A stretch of DNA of 64,000 nucleotides, taken from Paenibacillus sp. GP183 (GTDB lineage: Bacteria > Bacillota > Bacilli > Paenibacillales > NBRC-103111). The notes under the pieces are model-generated. The model was not told the DNA's origin. It did not search any database and saw only the letters and a list, made by a program, of their open reading frames with translations. The DNA lies in assembly GCF_900104695.1 (NCBI RefSeq), contig NZ_FNSW01000001.1, forward strand, positions 248,001 to 312,000, read 5' to 3'. The first letter of the stretch is position 1. Each line of letters begins with the position of its first letter. The position numbers and the translations under genes were made by a program. Below, one piece after another: positions 8,544-16,694 of the stretch.

Positions 8544-8586
8544 AACAAAAAAAGCCTTGTATATCAATATCAAGGCTTTTTTTGTT
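8544..8586 (+). terminator. Rho-independent terminator after tRNA-Val
   Basis: AACAAAAAAAGCCTTG pairs perfectly with CAAGGCTTTTTTTGTT around an 11-base loop; the A/T-rich flanks would allow termination in both directions. Confidence 0.9.
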
Positions 8587-9091
8587 GTTCAATATAAATT
8601 ATTAATGTCTATATTCTTCTAAAATTTTATTTTGGGATGAATTTGGGATGAATTGTATTAGAATAGAACGAATCACGTTTTCGATTCGCTTAATTTTTTG
8701 TATTCGCAGGAAACAGTTGGCTGCGTCCATTCATAATTGTACCTTTCAATATAGTGACTTCTCGTGAGGGACTATACATTTTCCTTCAATTGGTAGTCCC
8801 TCTCTATTTAATGAAAACGTTCAGTTGGGAATGAGATAAAGTTCTTGTCATAATCGGAAATGGGATAATATTCTTTTCAAAATATTTTAAATACGATGTA
8901 ACCCAATTGTAACTCGAGTACGTTAATGTGTGGGTAATAGGAGGGTCTCCTTCTAAAAAAGGTACCCCCTATTGAAGATGGAAGAAAGGAGCTGATCCAA
9001 TAGAAATCAGATGAAGTCCTAAGATTCTGCAAGATGGCTCAACAATAAAAATGAAAGCGGATTCATTAGATCGTCTAGGAGGAGAAATGTC
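8587..9091. other. 505-bp non-coding stretch after the tRNA, with an 11-bp tandem repeat
   Basis: No convincing gene. TTTGGGATGAA is repeated in tandem at 8631-8641 and 8642-8652. A GGAGGGTCTCCTTCT segment near 8940 and a short stretch around 8980-9050 look like remnants, but I cannot name them. The last bases carry the AGGAGGAG ribosome binding site of the esterase gene. Confidence 0.5.
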
Positions 9092-10102
9092 ATGAAAAAG
9101 GTGATATGTATATGTTTGTCCTACGTTCTGTTGATTTCCATGATCCTGTCGATGATGCCGACAGTGCACGCTGCTGGCAGCTATATTACCCAAACTTATA
9201 ACAGTAGAAACTATAAAATTTACATCCCAAGCGGATATCAGCAAGGAACAGCCGTTCCCTTGATTGTTATGCTGCACGGATGTACTCAGGATCCGGATCA
9301 GTTCGCTGACGGTACGCAGATGAATACTCTGGCAGAGTCCAAGAAGTTTATTGTCATTTACCCTGAACAGCCGTCTTCCGCCAATTTAAATAAATGCTGG
9401 AACTGGTTCGAACCCGCCAACCAATCCCGCGGTAGTGGTGAGCCCGCTCTCATATCGGGGATGGTTAGTCAAGTAAAGAGTATGTATTCGATTGACAGCA
9501 GACGAGTGTATGTAGCGGGGTTATCCGCCGGTGCTGCGATGTCCGTTATTATGGGCACTACTTATCCCGATATATTCGCCGCAATCAATGTAAGCTCAGG
9601 TTTGGAGTATAAGGCTGCAACGAACTTGATAGCGGCCACCTCCGCGATGATTAGCGGCGGCCCTGATCCAGTCGCACAGGGCAATGCGGCATATTCCGCA
9701 ATGGGCAGCTACAAAAGAGTTGTGCCGGTCATTGTTTTCCATGGAACTTCTGATAATACCGTCAATCCGGTTAATGGAGATCAAGTGATTTCACAATGGG
9801 CGCAGACTAACGACTTAGCATCAGATGGTTTGGATAACAACAATATCGACGACTTGGCCGATGTCACCCAACATAGCACAGTTCCGGGAGGACGCAGCTA
9901 TACGGTATACAGCTATAATGACAGCAAAACAGGACGCGTCGTCATGCAGAAGTATACAGTCACCGGAATGGGTCATGCTTGGTCTGGAGGGAGCAGCTCG
10001 GGGTCATATACGGATCCTCAAGGGCCGAATGCATCTCAAATCTGTTATGACTTCTTCATGGCTCATCCAATGAAGGGTGGAGGAGTTGGTGGGAGCAGGT
10101 GA
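9092..10102 (+). CDS. Secreted PHB-depolymerase-family esterase (LpqC type)
   Basis: 336-residue alpha/beta hydrolase with a Sec signal peptide (about residues 1-27, cleavage after VHA). Oxyanion segment HGCTQDP; nucleophile in GLSAGAA; Asp in HGTSDNTVNP; His in GMGHAWSGG. These match the esterase/PHB depolymerase family that includes LpqC and many acetyl- or feruloyl-esterases. No substrate-binding domain is attached, so polymer specificity cannot be told; xylan side-chain esters are as plausible as polyhydroxyalkanoate. AGGAGGAG ribosome site and a terminator at 10145 make it a single-gene unit. Confidence 0.88.
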   Translation: MKKVICICLSYVLLISMILSMMPTVHAAGSYITQTYNSRNYKIYIPSGYQQGTAVPLIVMLHGCTQDPDQFADGTQMNTLAESKKFIVIYPEQPSSANLNKCWNWFEPANQSRGSGEPALISGMVSQVKSMYSIDSRRVYVAGLSAGAAMSVIMGTTYPDIFAAINVSSGLEYKAATNLIAATSAMISGGPDPVAQGNAAYSAMGSYKRVVPVIVFHGTSDNTVNPVNGDQVISQWAQTNDLASDGLDNNNIDDLADVTQHSTVPGGRSYTVYSYNDSKTGRVVMQKYTVTGMGHAWSGGSSSGSYTDPQGPNASQICYDFFMAHPMKGGGVGGSR

Positions 10103-10144
10103 GGATACTCCGAAACTATTATCAAGCAAGTTAACAAAGTCTCT

Positions 10145-10175
10145 AACGTCCCATAATTCAATGTTATGGGACGTT
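10145..10175 (+). terminator. Rho-independent terminator of the esterase gene
   Basis: AACGTCCCATAA / TTATGGGACGTT, 12-bp perfect stem, 7-base loop, then a T-run. Confidence 0.92.
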
Positions 10176-10618
10176 TTTTTTCTATTAATAATACCGATAA
10201 TTCAGTTACAGGATTTTGGGGTCCAAAATGCCATCGGCGTGTAGGGAAGGTTCATTTAAACGGTAAACACTTCCTCTGCCGCCATTGCTATGACCTCACA
10301 TATCAATGCCAACGGGAGAATGCTGCGTGCCGCCAGCTAAACAGGTTAAAATCCATTGGCAAGCGGTTAGGTGGGTCCATCAATATATTAGAACCAATGC
10401 CGGTAAAGCCGAAGGGAATGCACAGGAGTACCTATATGAGGCTGCTGGGTCAATCGCACATTATGCTCTTGAGTGTGAGTCAAGAATACGAGGATATTAG
10501 TGATAGATTAATGGTCAGAAATTTTGACGGCCCTATGCGAAGCTGTCTGTATACGTTAATTATTCATTTTGTCCGTAAGGAAGCGATCAGTGGCGGATCA
10601 GAGTCGGTAAATTACTGA
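10166..10618 (+). pseudogene. 5'-truncated zinc-ribbon protein gene
   Basis: The open frame encodes C-x2-C-like ribbon elements (FWGPKCHRR ... FLCRHCYDLTYQCQ) followed by a charged helix and PMPVKPKGMHRSTYMRL. I recognise this as the central and C-terminal part of a conserved hypothetical family (pattern FACRHC.LTYQSQ...RPKGMH..TY). The apparent start codon lies inside the stem of the preceding terminator, there is no ribosome binding site, and the family's usual N-terminal portion is missing. It is therefore a remnant. Function of the family unknown to me. Confidence 0.65.
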
Positions 10619-10930
10619 AAAAGGCAGAGCAAACGCATTCACATAATGCTGCATTTCCTTGCACACACCGACATTAATCTTATGATTATTAACGAAGTAG
10701 AATCCTGTGCGAAAAACAATTGTGCTGGCATAAACTGTACCGTGTAGCTGATTACATTTTACGCAATTACTATAAATTTCAATAAATTGGTAGCGTTTAC
10801 ACATCTTACGGAATTTAGTTGCTAATAAGTCTACTGAATGATTAAATGTAATTAATGCATACGTTATATATATATATAGCGTGTTAATGCGATTACGTAT
10901 CATTGATGTAGTAGGAGTGTTAGTAGGACT
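10619..10930. other. AT-rich spacer without a recognisable gene
   Basis: Contains a TA-dinucleotide tract near 10865-10879; another lies near 11152-11166, flanking the small frame at 10931. I see no supported gene on either strand. Confidence 0.4.
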
Positions 10931-11113
10931 ATGGAACAATTGCAACTAACTATTGCCGATTTGAACGAAGACGAGAAAATGGAATTACAGCAATTTATCG
11001 CATACGTAGAACGTGAGTTAAAGCAGCAGGGTATGGTAATGGATAACCATATAGTCAGCGTAATGGAACTATGTTTCATGGACAACCTAAGTCGTGTTCG
11101 TTTTAGAAAATAG
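10931..11113 (+). CDS. Small hypothetical acidic/helical protein
   Basis: 60 residues, rich in Glu, Gln and Leu: a helix with ADLNEDEKMELQQFIAYVE, reminiscent of short regulatory or spore-associated helices, but no family is recognised. GTAGGAG/TAGGAC precede the ATG. It is flanked by two TA tracts in a region of broken genes, so it may be a genuine small gene or a remnant. Confidence 0.4.
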   Translation: MEQLQLTIADLNEDEKMELQQFIAYVERELKQQGMVMDNHIVSVMELCFMDNLSRVRFRK

Positions 11114-11234
11114 ATGGCCACCGTCTCATTCTCTCCCGAATGAACGCTAACAATATATATATATATTAATTTTACCATCAATTTCATATTTCCCAAACGA
11201 ATGTCCCATGGTACGGTTTAATAGAGGTGGTTAC

Positions 11235-12073
11235 ATGCTTTTTTCTCCGATTAAACCAATGCTTCTCCATAAAACAGACTCTGTTGTGCAGGTGACTTTA
11301 TACATCAACTAAAACTAGATGGATTTCGCTGTACATTGCATAGTGAAGGTCCACGCGTAAAATTGTTTACACGTCACCAAAACGACTGCACAAGCCATTT
11401 TCCCGAGTTTACCGCGGTACATATTAATGCTACTTCCGCGATCTTAGATGGGGAAATGATCGCATTTGGTGCTGATGGTAAGCCCGATTTCGAGCTTGTC
11501 ATGTCTCAATTTCAATCTTCTCGCCTGAAGAACTTACAGAGCGTCCATTTTGCCGCTTTTGATGTACTTATGATAAATGGGAAGAGTGTAATGCATTTGC
11601 CGCTGGAGCGTCGTTTGGAGCTCCTACATGGGCTTGTGAGTGGTTCTGACCAACTATCGGTTGTGCAACCGCATGATGATGGCGAGGCTCTGTACGAATC
11701 AGTCAAAGCTGCTGGTCTTGAAGGGATTGTCTCCAAACGAAGAAATAGTCGGTATGTGCAGGATCATCGATCGAGGGACTGGATTAAATTGAAGAATTAT
11801 CAGTTTGAGGAAGTTGCGATCTCCGGAATCAGAAAGAATGAATTTGGTTGGGCATTGCAATTTGATGACGGCAGATACGCAGTCATATGTGAATTCGCTC
11901 CGCCAGAAGCGCGTGCTGTCTTCCGTCAGATCTCTAAGCTGCTTGTTCAATCGGAAAATCAGAACTGGTTATTCCTGGATCCACTGATTCGCTGTCGGGT
12001 CAAATATCAATGCTTGACCCACTCCGGTCTCTTACGATCACCAAGTTTCGTTGAGTTTATATTGGCTTCCTAA
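11235..12073 (+). pseudogene. ATP-dependent DNA ligase, frameshifted near the 5' end
   Basis: ATG 11235, after an AGAGGTGG site, starts the typical N-terminus MLFSPIKPMLL but ends at TAA 11310-11312. A second frame, offset by one deleted base (or two inserted) within about 11280-11293, carries on with DFIHQLKLDGFR, where the nucleotidylated Lys of motif I (KLDG) is encoded at 11312-11314, then LDGEMIAF, EGIVSKRR, WIKLK and an OB-fold tail to 12073. The second frame has no start codon upstream of motif I, so a functional ligase needs both parts. Family members of about 280-310 residues resemble the ligase domain of LigD and act in repair. Here it is probably inactive unless the shift is a sequencing error. 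Confidence 0.8.
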
Positions 12074-12164
12074 GGGATTTGTAATAAATATGTAATCTGT
12101 TTTGACCTTGCGAAAATAAAGCAAGCCTATAATAAAAGTAAACCCCCTTTTTCACATAACATTA

Positions 12165-12192
12165 AGACCCACAGCAAACGGGCTGTGGGTCT
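12165..12192 (+). terminator. Rho-independent terminator after the ligase gene
   Basis: AGACCCACAGC / GCTGTGGGTCT, 11-bp perfect stem with a 6-base loop, then CTTTCTGCTTT. Confidence 0.8.
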
Positions 12193-12660
12193 CTTTCTGC
12201 TTTATTAGAATCTTTCAAACTTATCCTTACCTTCTTTTAAACATGAAGGGCAGGAAGACGAAAGGAAGGAATAGGAACAAAGGAAACCCAAACATTATGC
12301 TGACCAGCAGCGACGGCCCGCCGAAAACTACAGTAAGAAGCAAACTGCACAAGCAACCTTTACCGGACATGTTACTAAAAAAGAACACGGTACCCCTCGT
12401 CCTTTTTTACTTATATTCTGCACTTCTTTTTCTCTCTAATCGCTGAGAATAATCGAAACACTTATTTGTAATAAAGAAGCAACATGCTGACCAGCAGTGA
12501 CAGGCAACCGAAAGTGAACAATACTTCAACACCGAAGGGCTAACGCGTAGCAGTCCTTCGCTAAACTAACTGGCAGTTATGTGTAATAAAGCGGTTATAC
12601 CAAATATAAATTATTTTTTTAAAGGTATACGACTATATTTGTTGAATTAGACACAATAAG
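12193..12660. other. Non-coding stretch with an imperfect direct repeat
   Basis: ATGCTGACCAGCAGCGAC at 12297-12314 recurs with one change at 12484-12501, and weaker similarity continues for about 15 more bases. The repeat core GCTG-AC-CAGC is a small palindrome. A 67-residue open frame at 12243-12446 covers the first copy but has no family features. Likely debris of an old mobile or repeated element. Confidence 0.45.
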
Positions 12661-12676
12661 GCGGGTGGTTATAACA

Positions 12677-13795
12677 ATGGAAAATGAAAATATTTCAATC
12701 ATGTTAAGCCACAAAGAGTTCTTATCGAAAAGATGGCAGCAGGAGGTTCGTGAAATTTATCCCGATCTGCCTTTAGACTCAGATGTAAATATTGATAATT
12801 ATTTAAATTATATATTGAATTTAGATATCCCTACGGATGACCATCCCATTTTTAATTCTATACCCAAATGGTCCAAAATTTCACTGGATCGGTATAACTA
12901 TATTGAATACATTCTAATTACTACAAATATTTGGAGAAAAATTATTCTAGAAACTGTCGAAAAGGTTGCCATAGAGAATGAGATGTCCGTCTATCAACTT
13001 ATAAAAAAGTACATATTCAGGATGGATTTATTTGAGAAGCATGCTCGTGACAATTATTGGAACTTGACTCGAATTGTTATATTGGAAAAAGATAAGCTAA
13101 TTAACGAGTTACATAGTGAACGCTTAACACTTATTGGCAAAATGGCAGCCAGTATGGCTCATGAGATCAGAAATCCTCTTACCTCCATCCAGGGATTTTT
13201 AAAACTCATTAAAAAAAACATTTCATCTCAAGAGAATCAAAAGATCGCTAATTATTTAAAAATTATTGATGATGAATTTGAGAGTATTAATATGCAAATT
13301 ACGGGTTTTCTCAGTTTTTCCAGGAATCGAGAACATGATGAATCGTATGATAACATCTCTTTAATCCAAATTATTAATTCTGTCCTATCCATGTTAAACC
13401 CGCGATTAATACAAGAAGATGTTATGTTTGTTAAAAAATTTAAAAAGGATAAAATGATCAGAGTTCAAAAGAAGGGCATACAACAAGTAATCTCCAATTT
13501 ATTAAACAACGCAGTTGATGCGTTACTTGAAGTCTCCCATAAAAAAGAAATCACGCTGTCCTTGAAAGAGGATGATGATAATGTGTATCTATATATTTCT
13601 AACAATGGTCCGAAGATACCTGACGAGCTAAAAGATTTATTATTCACACCATTTGTAACTAATAAATCATCAGGGACTGGGCTAGGATTAACGATATGCA
13701 AACAAATTATGCAAAAAAATGATGGTGATATACTTTTTGATACCAATGAAAAAGAAACCACTTTTATTTTGTCTTTTAAGAAAGTCCTCCATTGA
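12677..13795 (+). CDS. Cytosolic sensor histidine kinase, sporulation-kinase type
   Basis: 372-residue kinase. No membrane span; N-terminal helical sensor region to about 135, then HisKA with phosphoacceptor H162 in MAHEIRNPLTSIQGF, followed by HATPase with N box NLLNNAVDAL, G1 ISNNGPKIP, F box FTPFVTNK and G2 GTGLGLTI. The H box matches Spo0F-directed kinases such as KinA/KinB/KinE, so input to the sporulation phosphorelay is plausible. No response regulator is adjacent, which fits an orphan phosphorelay kinase. Codon use is visibly more AT-rich than most of the window, suggesting acquisition. GTG 12665 is an alternative start; ATG 12677 is better spaced from AAGGCGGG. Confidence 0.88.
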   Translation: MENENISIMLSHKEFLSKRWQQEVREIYPDLPLDSDVNIDNYLNYILNLDIPTDDHPIFNSIPKWSKISLDRYNYIEYILITTNIWRKIILETVEKVAIENEMSVYQLIKKYIFRMDLFEKHARDNYWNLTRIVILEKDKLINELHSERLTLIGKMAASMAHEIRNPLTSIQGFLKLIKKNISSQENQKIANYLKIIDDEFESINMQITGFLSFSRNREHDESYDNISLIQIINSVLSMLNPRLIQEDVMFVKKFKKDKMIRVQKKGIQQVISNLLNNAVDALLEVSHKKEITLSLKEDDDNVYLYISNNGPKIPDELKDLLFTPFVTNKSSGTGLGLTICKQIMQKNDGDILFDTNEKETTFILSFKKVLH

Positions 13796-13840
13796 ATCCA
13801 TTTATTATTAGGTGGGCTATTTCATGTTTAACGTAGTGAG

Positions 13841-14236
13841 ATGAAAAATAGGATTCCAAATGAGCGGTTCATCATTACTGTAAATTTGGAAAAGGATATG
13901 GAGCGATTGCAGTAAGCAATCAGGGTGAATAAAACAAAAAAAGAAAAATGGAAAAAGGATCAAATCGATATTTTTGTGCAAAGGGAGCTTTTTGACGGGG
14001 GCACATAACAAGAGCAAACGCTTGCAATCAAGCAGTAGATTGAGCTTCTGGATGATGAGGTTGCCAGGATGGAATTACAGAGGGAATCCCTGGCAGTACA
14101 AACTTCCGACTCCCCCTCTCTGGAATCGTATATGGCAGAGTTTAAGAAACTAGAGCTTCATGTGTTGGCGGAAAAGGGTGCTGCTTCAAGAGGTGATCCA
14201 GAAAATCACGCTGCTCGATCTGCATTTGGAGATTGA
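13841..14236 (+). pseudogene. Reading frame broken by three in-frame stops, possible coiled-coil protein
   Basis: One continuous frame from ATG 13841 to TGA 14234-14236 (131 codons) is interrupted by TAA 13913-13915, TAA 14006-14008 and TAG 14036-14038. Each stop is one C-to-T change from a Gln codon, and each sits in a Gln- or Lys-rich helical context. The parts read MKNRIPNERFIITVNLEKDM..., KKEKWKKDQIDIFVQREL..., and ELLDDEVARMELQRESL... ending SAFGD. I do not recognise the family. Most likely a decayed gene at the far edge of the accessory zone. Confidence 0.55.
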
Positions 14237-14269
14237 GTTATGATTTCAAGAAATGAAAGAATAATTGGA

Positions 14270-14458
14270 TTACAAGGGCAACCATTTGCTGTAATCGAAT
14301 GCTTCAAAATGCTTATCTTCGATATTATATCTAATCTTAACAATGACCCCGTTTTTCAAGCCTTCAAAGAAAACGAAGTTGTTGGTGTTTCTCGCAAAGA
14401 CAACCTGGTCAAATGCATGGATAGTTTTCAACAATTCCGAAAGGTAACTTTCATACAT
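14270..14458 (-). CDS. Small hypothetical protein downstream of manC
   Basis: 62 residues, MYESYLSELLKTIHAFDQVV... ending FEAFDYSKWLPL, with alternating hydrophobic/aromatic residues in the middle suggesting a small beta-rich domain. A clear GGAGG lies 9-10 bases before the ATG. It is 54 bp after manC on the same strand, so it may be the last gene of the mannose operon. Function unknown. Confidence 0.55.
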   Translation of the reverse strand: MYESYLSELLKTIHAFDQVVFARNTNNFVFFEGLKNGVIVKIRYNIEDKHFEAFDYSKWLPL

Positions 14459-14512
14459 ATTTTTTTGTCCTCCATTCGTAAGGAAAATCCCGATAACCTT
14501 AGCGGTCCCCGT

Positions 14513-15592
14513 TTACATATATTTAGTCATTCCTCTTTCCTTCAACATATCAACCATCTCTTTGACAGACTGGGCTTTATTTTTGGGGCAGATCAATAAC
14601 GCATCCTCCGTATCAGCAATGATTAAGCCGTCTATGCCTATTGTCGTAATCAGTCTGCCGTTCCCATATATAATCGAATTTCGTGTATCAATGCCCATGT
14701 AATTCGCCTTTACAATATTGCCTGACTCATCTGGAGGGAAAATCGCTCCAAGTGCATCCCAACTGCCAATATCATTCCAGCCAAAATTACCAGACAGCAC
14801 AATGACTTCATCGCAGCGTTCAAGTATTCCATAATCAATCGAAATATTTTGCAGCGTCGGATAAATCTTATTGATCATTTCCTCTTCTTGTTCCGTTCCC
14901 AGGTAATCTCGGAGTGGAAGCATTGATTTATATAGTCTGGGCAGATAACGGTTGAAGTTTTCGATAATAACTGATGTTTTCCAAATAAAAATGCCGCTGT
15001 TCCACATATAATGCCCGGAGGATAAATAAGCCTGCGCTTTTTGGAAATTAGGTTTTTCTACAAACTCAGCTACTTCATACATGGCGCATGGACTTGTGGT
15101 GTAAGGCACATTCTGATAGGAAATATAACCATAGCCTGTAGAAGGAAACGTCGGTTTGATACCGATGGTCACGATTTTGTCGGATTCCAAGGCTGCCGTA
15201 CACGCTTCGTTTAACGTTTTTCGGAATTGGTCTTCATCGGTAATGTGATGATCGGAAGGCAATACAACCATCAAGGAATCACCGTGGAATTTTTCTATAA
15301 ATAAAGCAGCAAAAAGAATGCTTGCAGCCGTGTTGCGAGCAACAGGTTCGATGAGAATGTTCCCCTTCAACACACTGCTGTGCATGATGCTCTCAAGCAA
15401 TACCGCTTGGGAGCGATTCGTGACGATAACCGTATTTTCCTGGGGAATAATACCTTTAAATCGTTCGATGGTATCGTTTAACATGATATCGTTACCGCTA
15501 ATATTAAGCAGCTGCTTCGGTGTTTCCTGTCTGGATAAAGGCCAGAATCGGGTACCACCCCCGCCAGCAAGTATGACTGCGAATTTATTCAT
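14513..15592 (-). CDS. manC: Mannose-1-phosphate guanylyltransferase
   Basis: Makes GDP-mannose from GTP and mannose-1-phosphate. The nucleotidyltransferase signature is VILAGGGGTRFWPLSRQETP at the N-terminus, followed by LPSDHHI, VEKP and the FGWNDIGSWDAL segment typical of ManC/RfbM. About 359 residues; the C-terminal cupin isomerase domain of bifunctional ManC is absent. The frame opens at 15613, but ATG 15592 gives the canonical N-terminus and overlaps the preceding gene by 8 bp. Third gene of an operon with a GT4 glycosyltransferase and a barrel protein, so it likely supplies GDP-mannose to that transferase. Confidence 0.9.
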   Translation of the reverse strand: MNKFAVILAGGGGTRFWPLSRQETPKQLLNISGNDIMLNDTIERFKGIIPQENTVIVTNRSQAVLLESIMHSSVLKGNILIEPVARNTAASILFAALFIEKFHGDSLMVVLPSDHHITDEDQFRKTLNEACTAALESDKIVTIGIKPTFPSTGYGYISYQNVPYTTSPCAMYEVAEFVEKPNFQKAQAYLSSGHYMWNSGIFIWKTSVIIENFNRYLPRLYKSMLPLRDYLGTEQEEEMINKIYPTLQNISIDYGILERCDEVIVLSGNFGWNDIGSWDALGAIFPPDESGNIVKANYMGIDTRNSIIYGNGRLITTIGIDGLIIADTEDALLICPKNKAQSVKEMVDMLKERGMTKYM

Positions 15593-16694
15593 GATGCATG
15601 ACCAAATGGGCAATAGAGTAGGAAATAATACTCTCTGAACCTTGATTGAGGTTCAAACCTGTAGAATGAATACCATCGTAGCAGCCTCCGGTTTGCGGGT
15701 CAATCAGAGAGACATTCAGCGAGTTATGGCCTGAATACCATTCGTAACACAACGCTGCCTGTTTCTGATAAATAGGTTCACCAAGTACTGTATAAGCCTC
15801 TTTGCAGGCAAGGAGCATTTCGCATGCTTCTATGGGCTGTTCATCATAAAGGGCTGCATCACCGTCGCGCTGCTGCCAACCGTGGCTGCCGATTGGCTTG
15901 AAATAACCTTCCGGTGAGAATGTTTGGGATGCCAGGAAATCAAGGCTTTCCTTAGCGACTTCCTTCAGATCATTTCTGCCTGAAATACTGGCAGCTTTGA
16001 ATAACGCTAAAGGAAGCATGGCATTGCCGTAGGTTAGACTGTCCTCTAACCAATTCCAGCCGTTGCCTTTATTCTGTAAATATTGATGCTGCAAACGTGC
16101 AGCCATATTCTCAATCAGACTGTAGATGGTGACCCTTGGCAGAAATTCCGCCGCTTCCTTGCTGCTTTCAATAGGTGGATGCGGAAACGAATAGGATAAA
16201 GCATGAGGGGTCTGAAGCAGGAAGCTTAATCCTACCATTGCATAGGCTTGTGCTCGAGGAGATCCCATCGCATGGATATGTGGCAGCGCTTGACTAATCA
16301 TATAGCGGCAGGTGTTCTGTAAATTGTTTGGCACAGAAGAGTGAGAGAGTGTAAAGCCGAGTGCCCATAAGGTGCGTCCTTGACAGTCCTCAGAGCCGCT
16401 ATCTTCTATGAATTGACGGTTGTAATCCATGAAGTTTCTAAAGTTGCCATCCGAATTCTGTGAGTGATAGATGAACGAAATATAAATGTGTATAAGGTCC
16501 AATGCTCGTGAATCTCGACCATTCCCTTTACTGTACAATAACACAGCAGCAATTAATGCCCGTGCATTATCATCTGTTGTATAGCCTTTAGTGCGGTCGG
16601 GAGCACCGAATTTGGTATGCTGAAAGATCCCTGTATCGTCCGTCAACCTGAATAGATAATCGGAATTCAAGTGTGCTAAAGTTTGTACGCTCAT
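15585..16694 (-). CDS. Six-hairpin (alpha/alpha barrel) glycosidase-like protein
   Basis: 369 residues with repeated helical hairpins (TTDDNARALIAAVLLYS; EDCQGRTLWALGFTLS; SPRAQAYAMVGLSFLL; GNGWNWLEDSLTYGNAMLP). Proteins of this type occur beside, or fused to, GT4 glycosyltransferases and are often mislabelled glycosyltransferases. The fold suggests a glycan-binding or glycan-processing role. Conserved acidic residues in TTDDNAR and WLEDS could be catalytic, but I cannot assign chemistry. Start ATG 16694 overlaps the stop of the GT4 gene by one base (TAATG), so the two are translationally coupled. Confidence 0.7.
   Translation of the reverse strand: MSVQTLAHLNSDYLFRLTDDTGIFQHTKFGAPDRTKGYTTDDNARALIAAVLLYSKGNGRDSRALDLIHIYISFIYHSQNSDGNFRNFMDYNRQFIEDSGSEDCQGRTLWALGFTLSHSSVPNNLQNTCRYMISQALPHIHAMGSPRAQAYAMVGLSFLLQTPHALSYSFPHPPIESSKEAAEFLPRVTIYSLIENMAARLQHQYLQNKGNGWNWLEDSLTYGNAMLPLALFKAASISGRNDLKEVAKESLDFLASQTFSPEGYFKPIGSHGWQQRDGDAALYDEQPIEACEMLLACKEAYTVLGEPIYQKQAALCYEWYSGHNSLNVSLIDPQTGGCYDGIHSTGLNLNQGSESIISYSIAHLVMHHE

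Noticed and set aside
10865-11167. TA-dinucleotide tracts flanking the 60-residue frame
   Set aside because: Short simple-sequence tracts; too common in AT-rich DNA to call transposon ends.
12243-12446. 67-codon plus-strand frame
   Set aside because: No ribosome site, Lys/Asn-rich then hydrophobic end, covers a repeat copy; more likely non-coding.
14240-14599. 119-codon plus-strand frame
   Set aside because: Overlaps manC and the small minus-strand gene, which has a good ribosome binding site; no family features.
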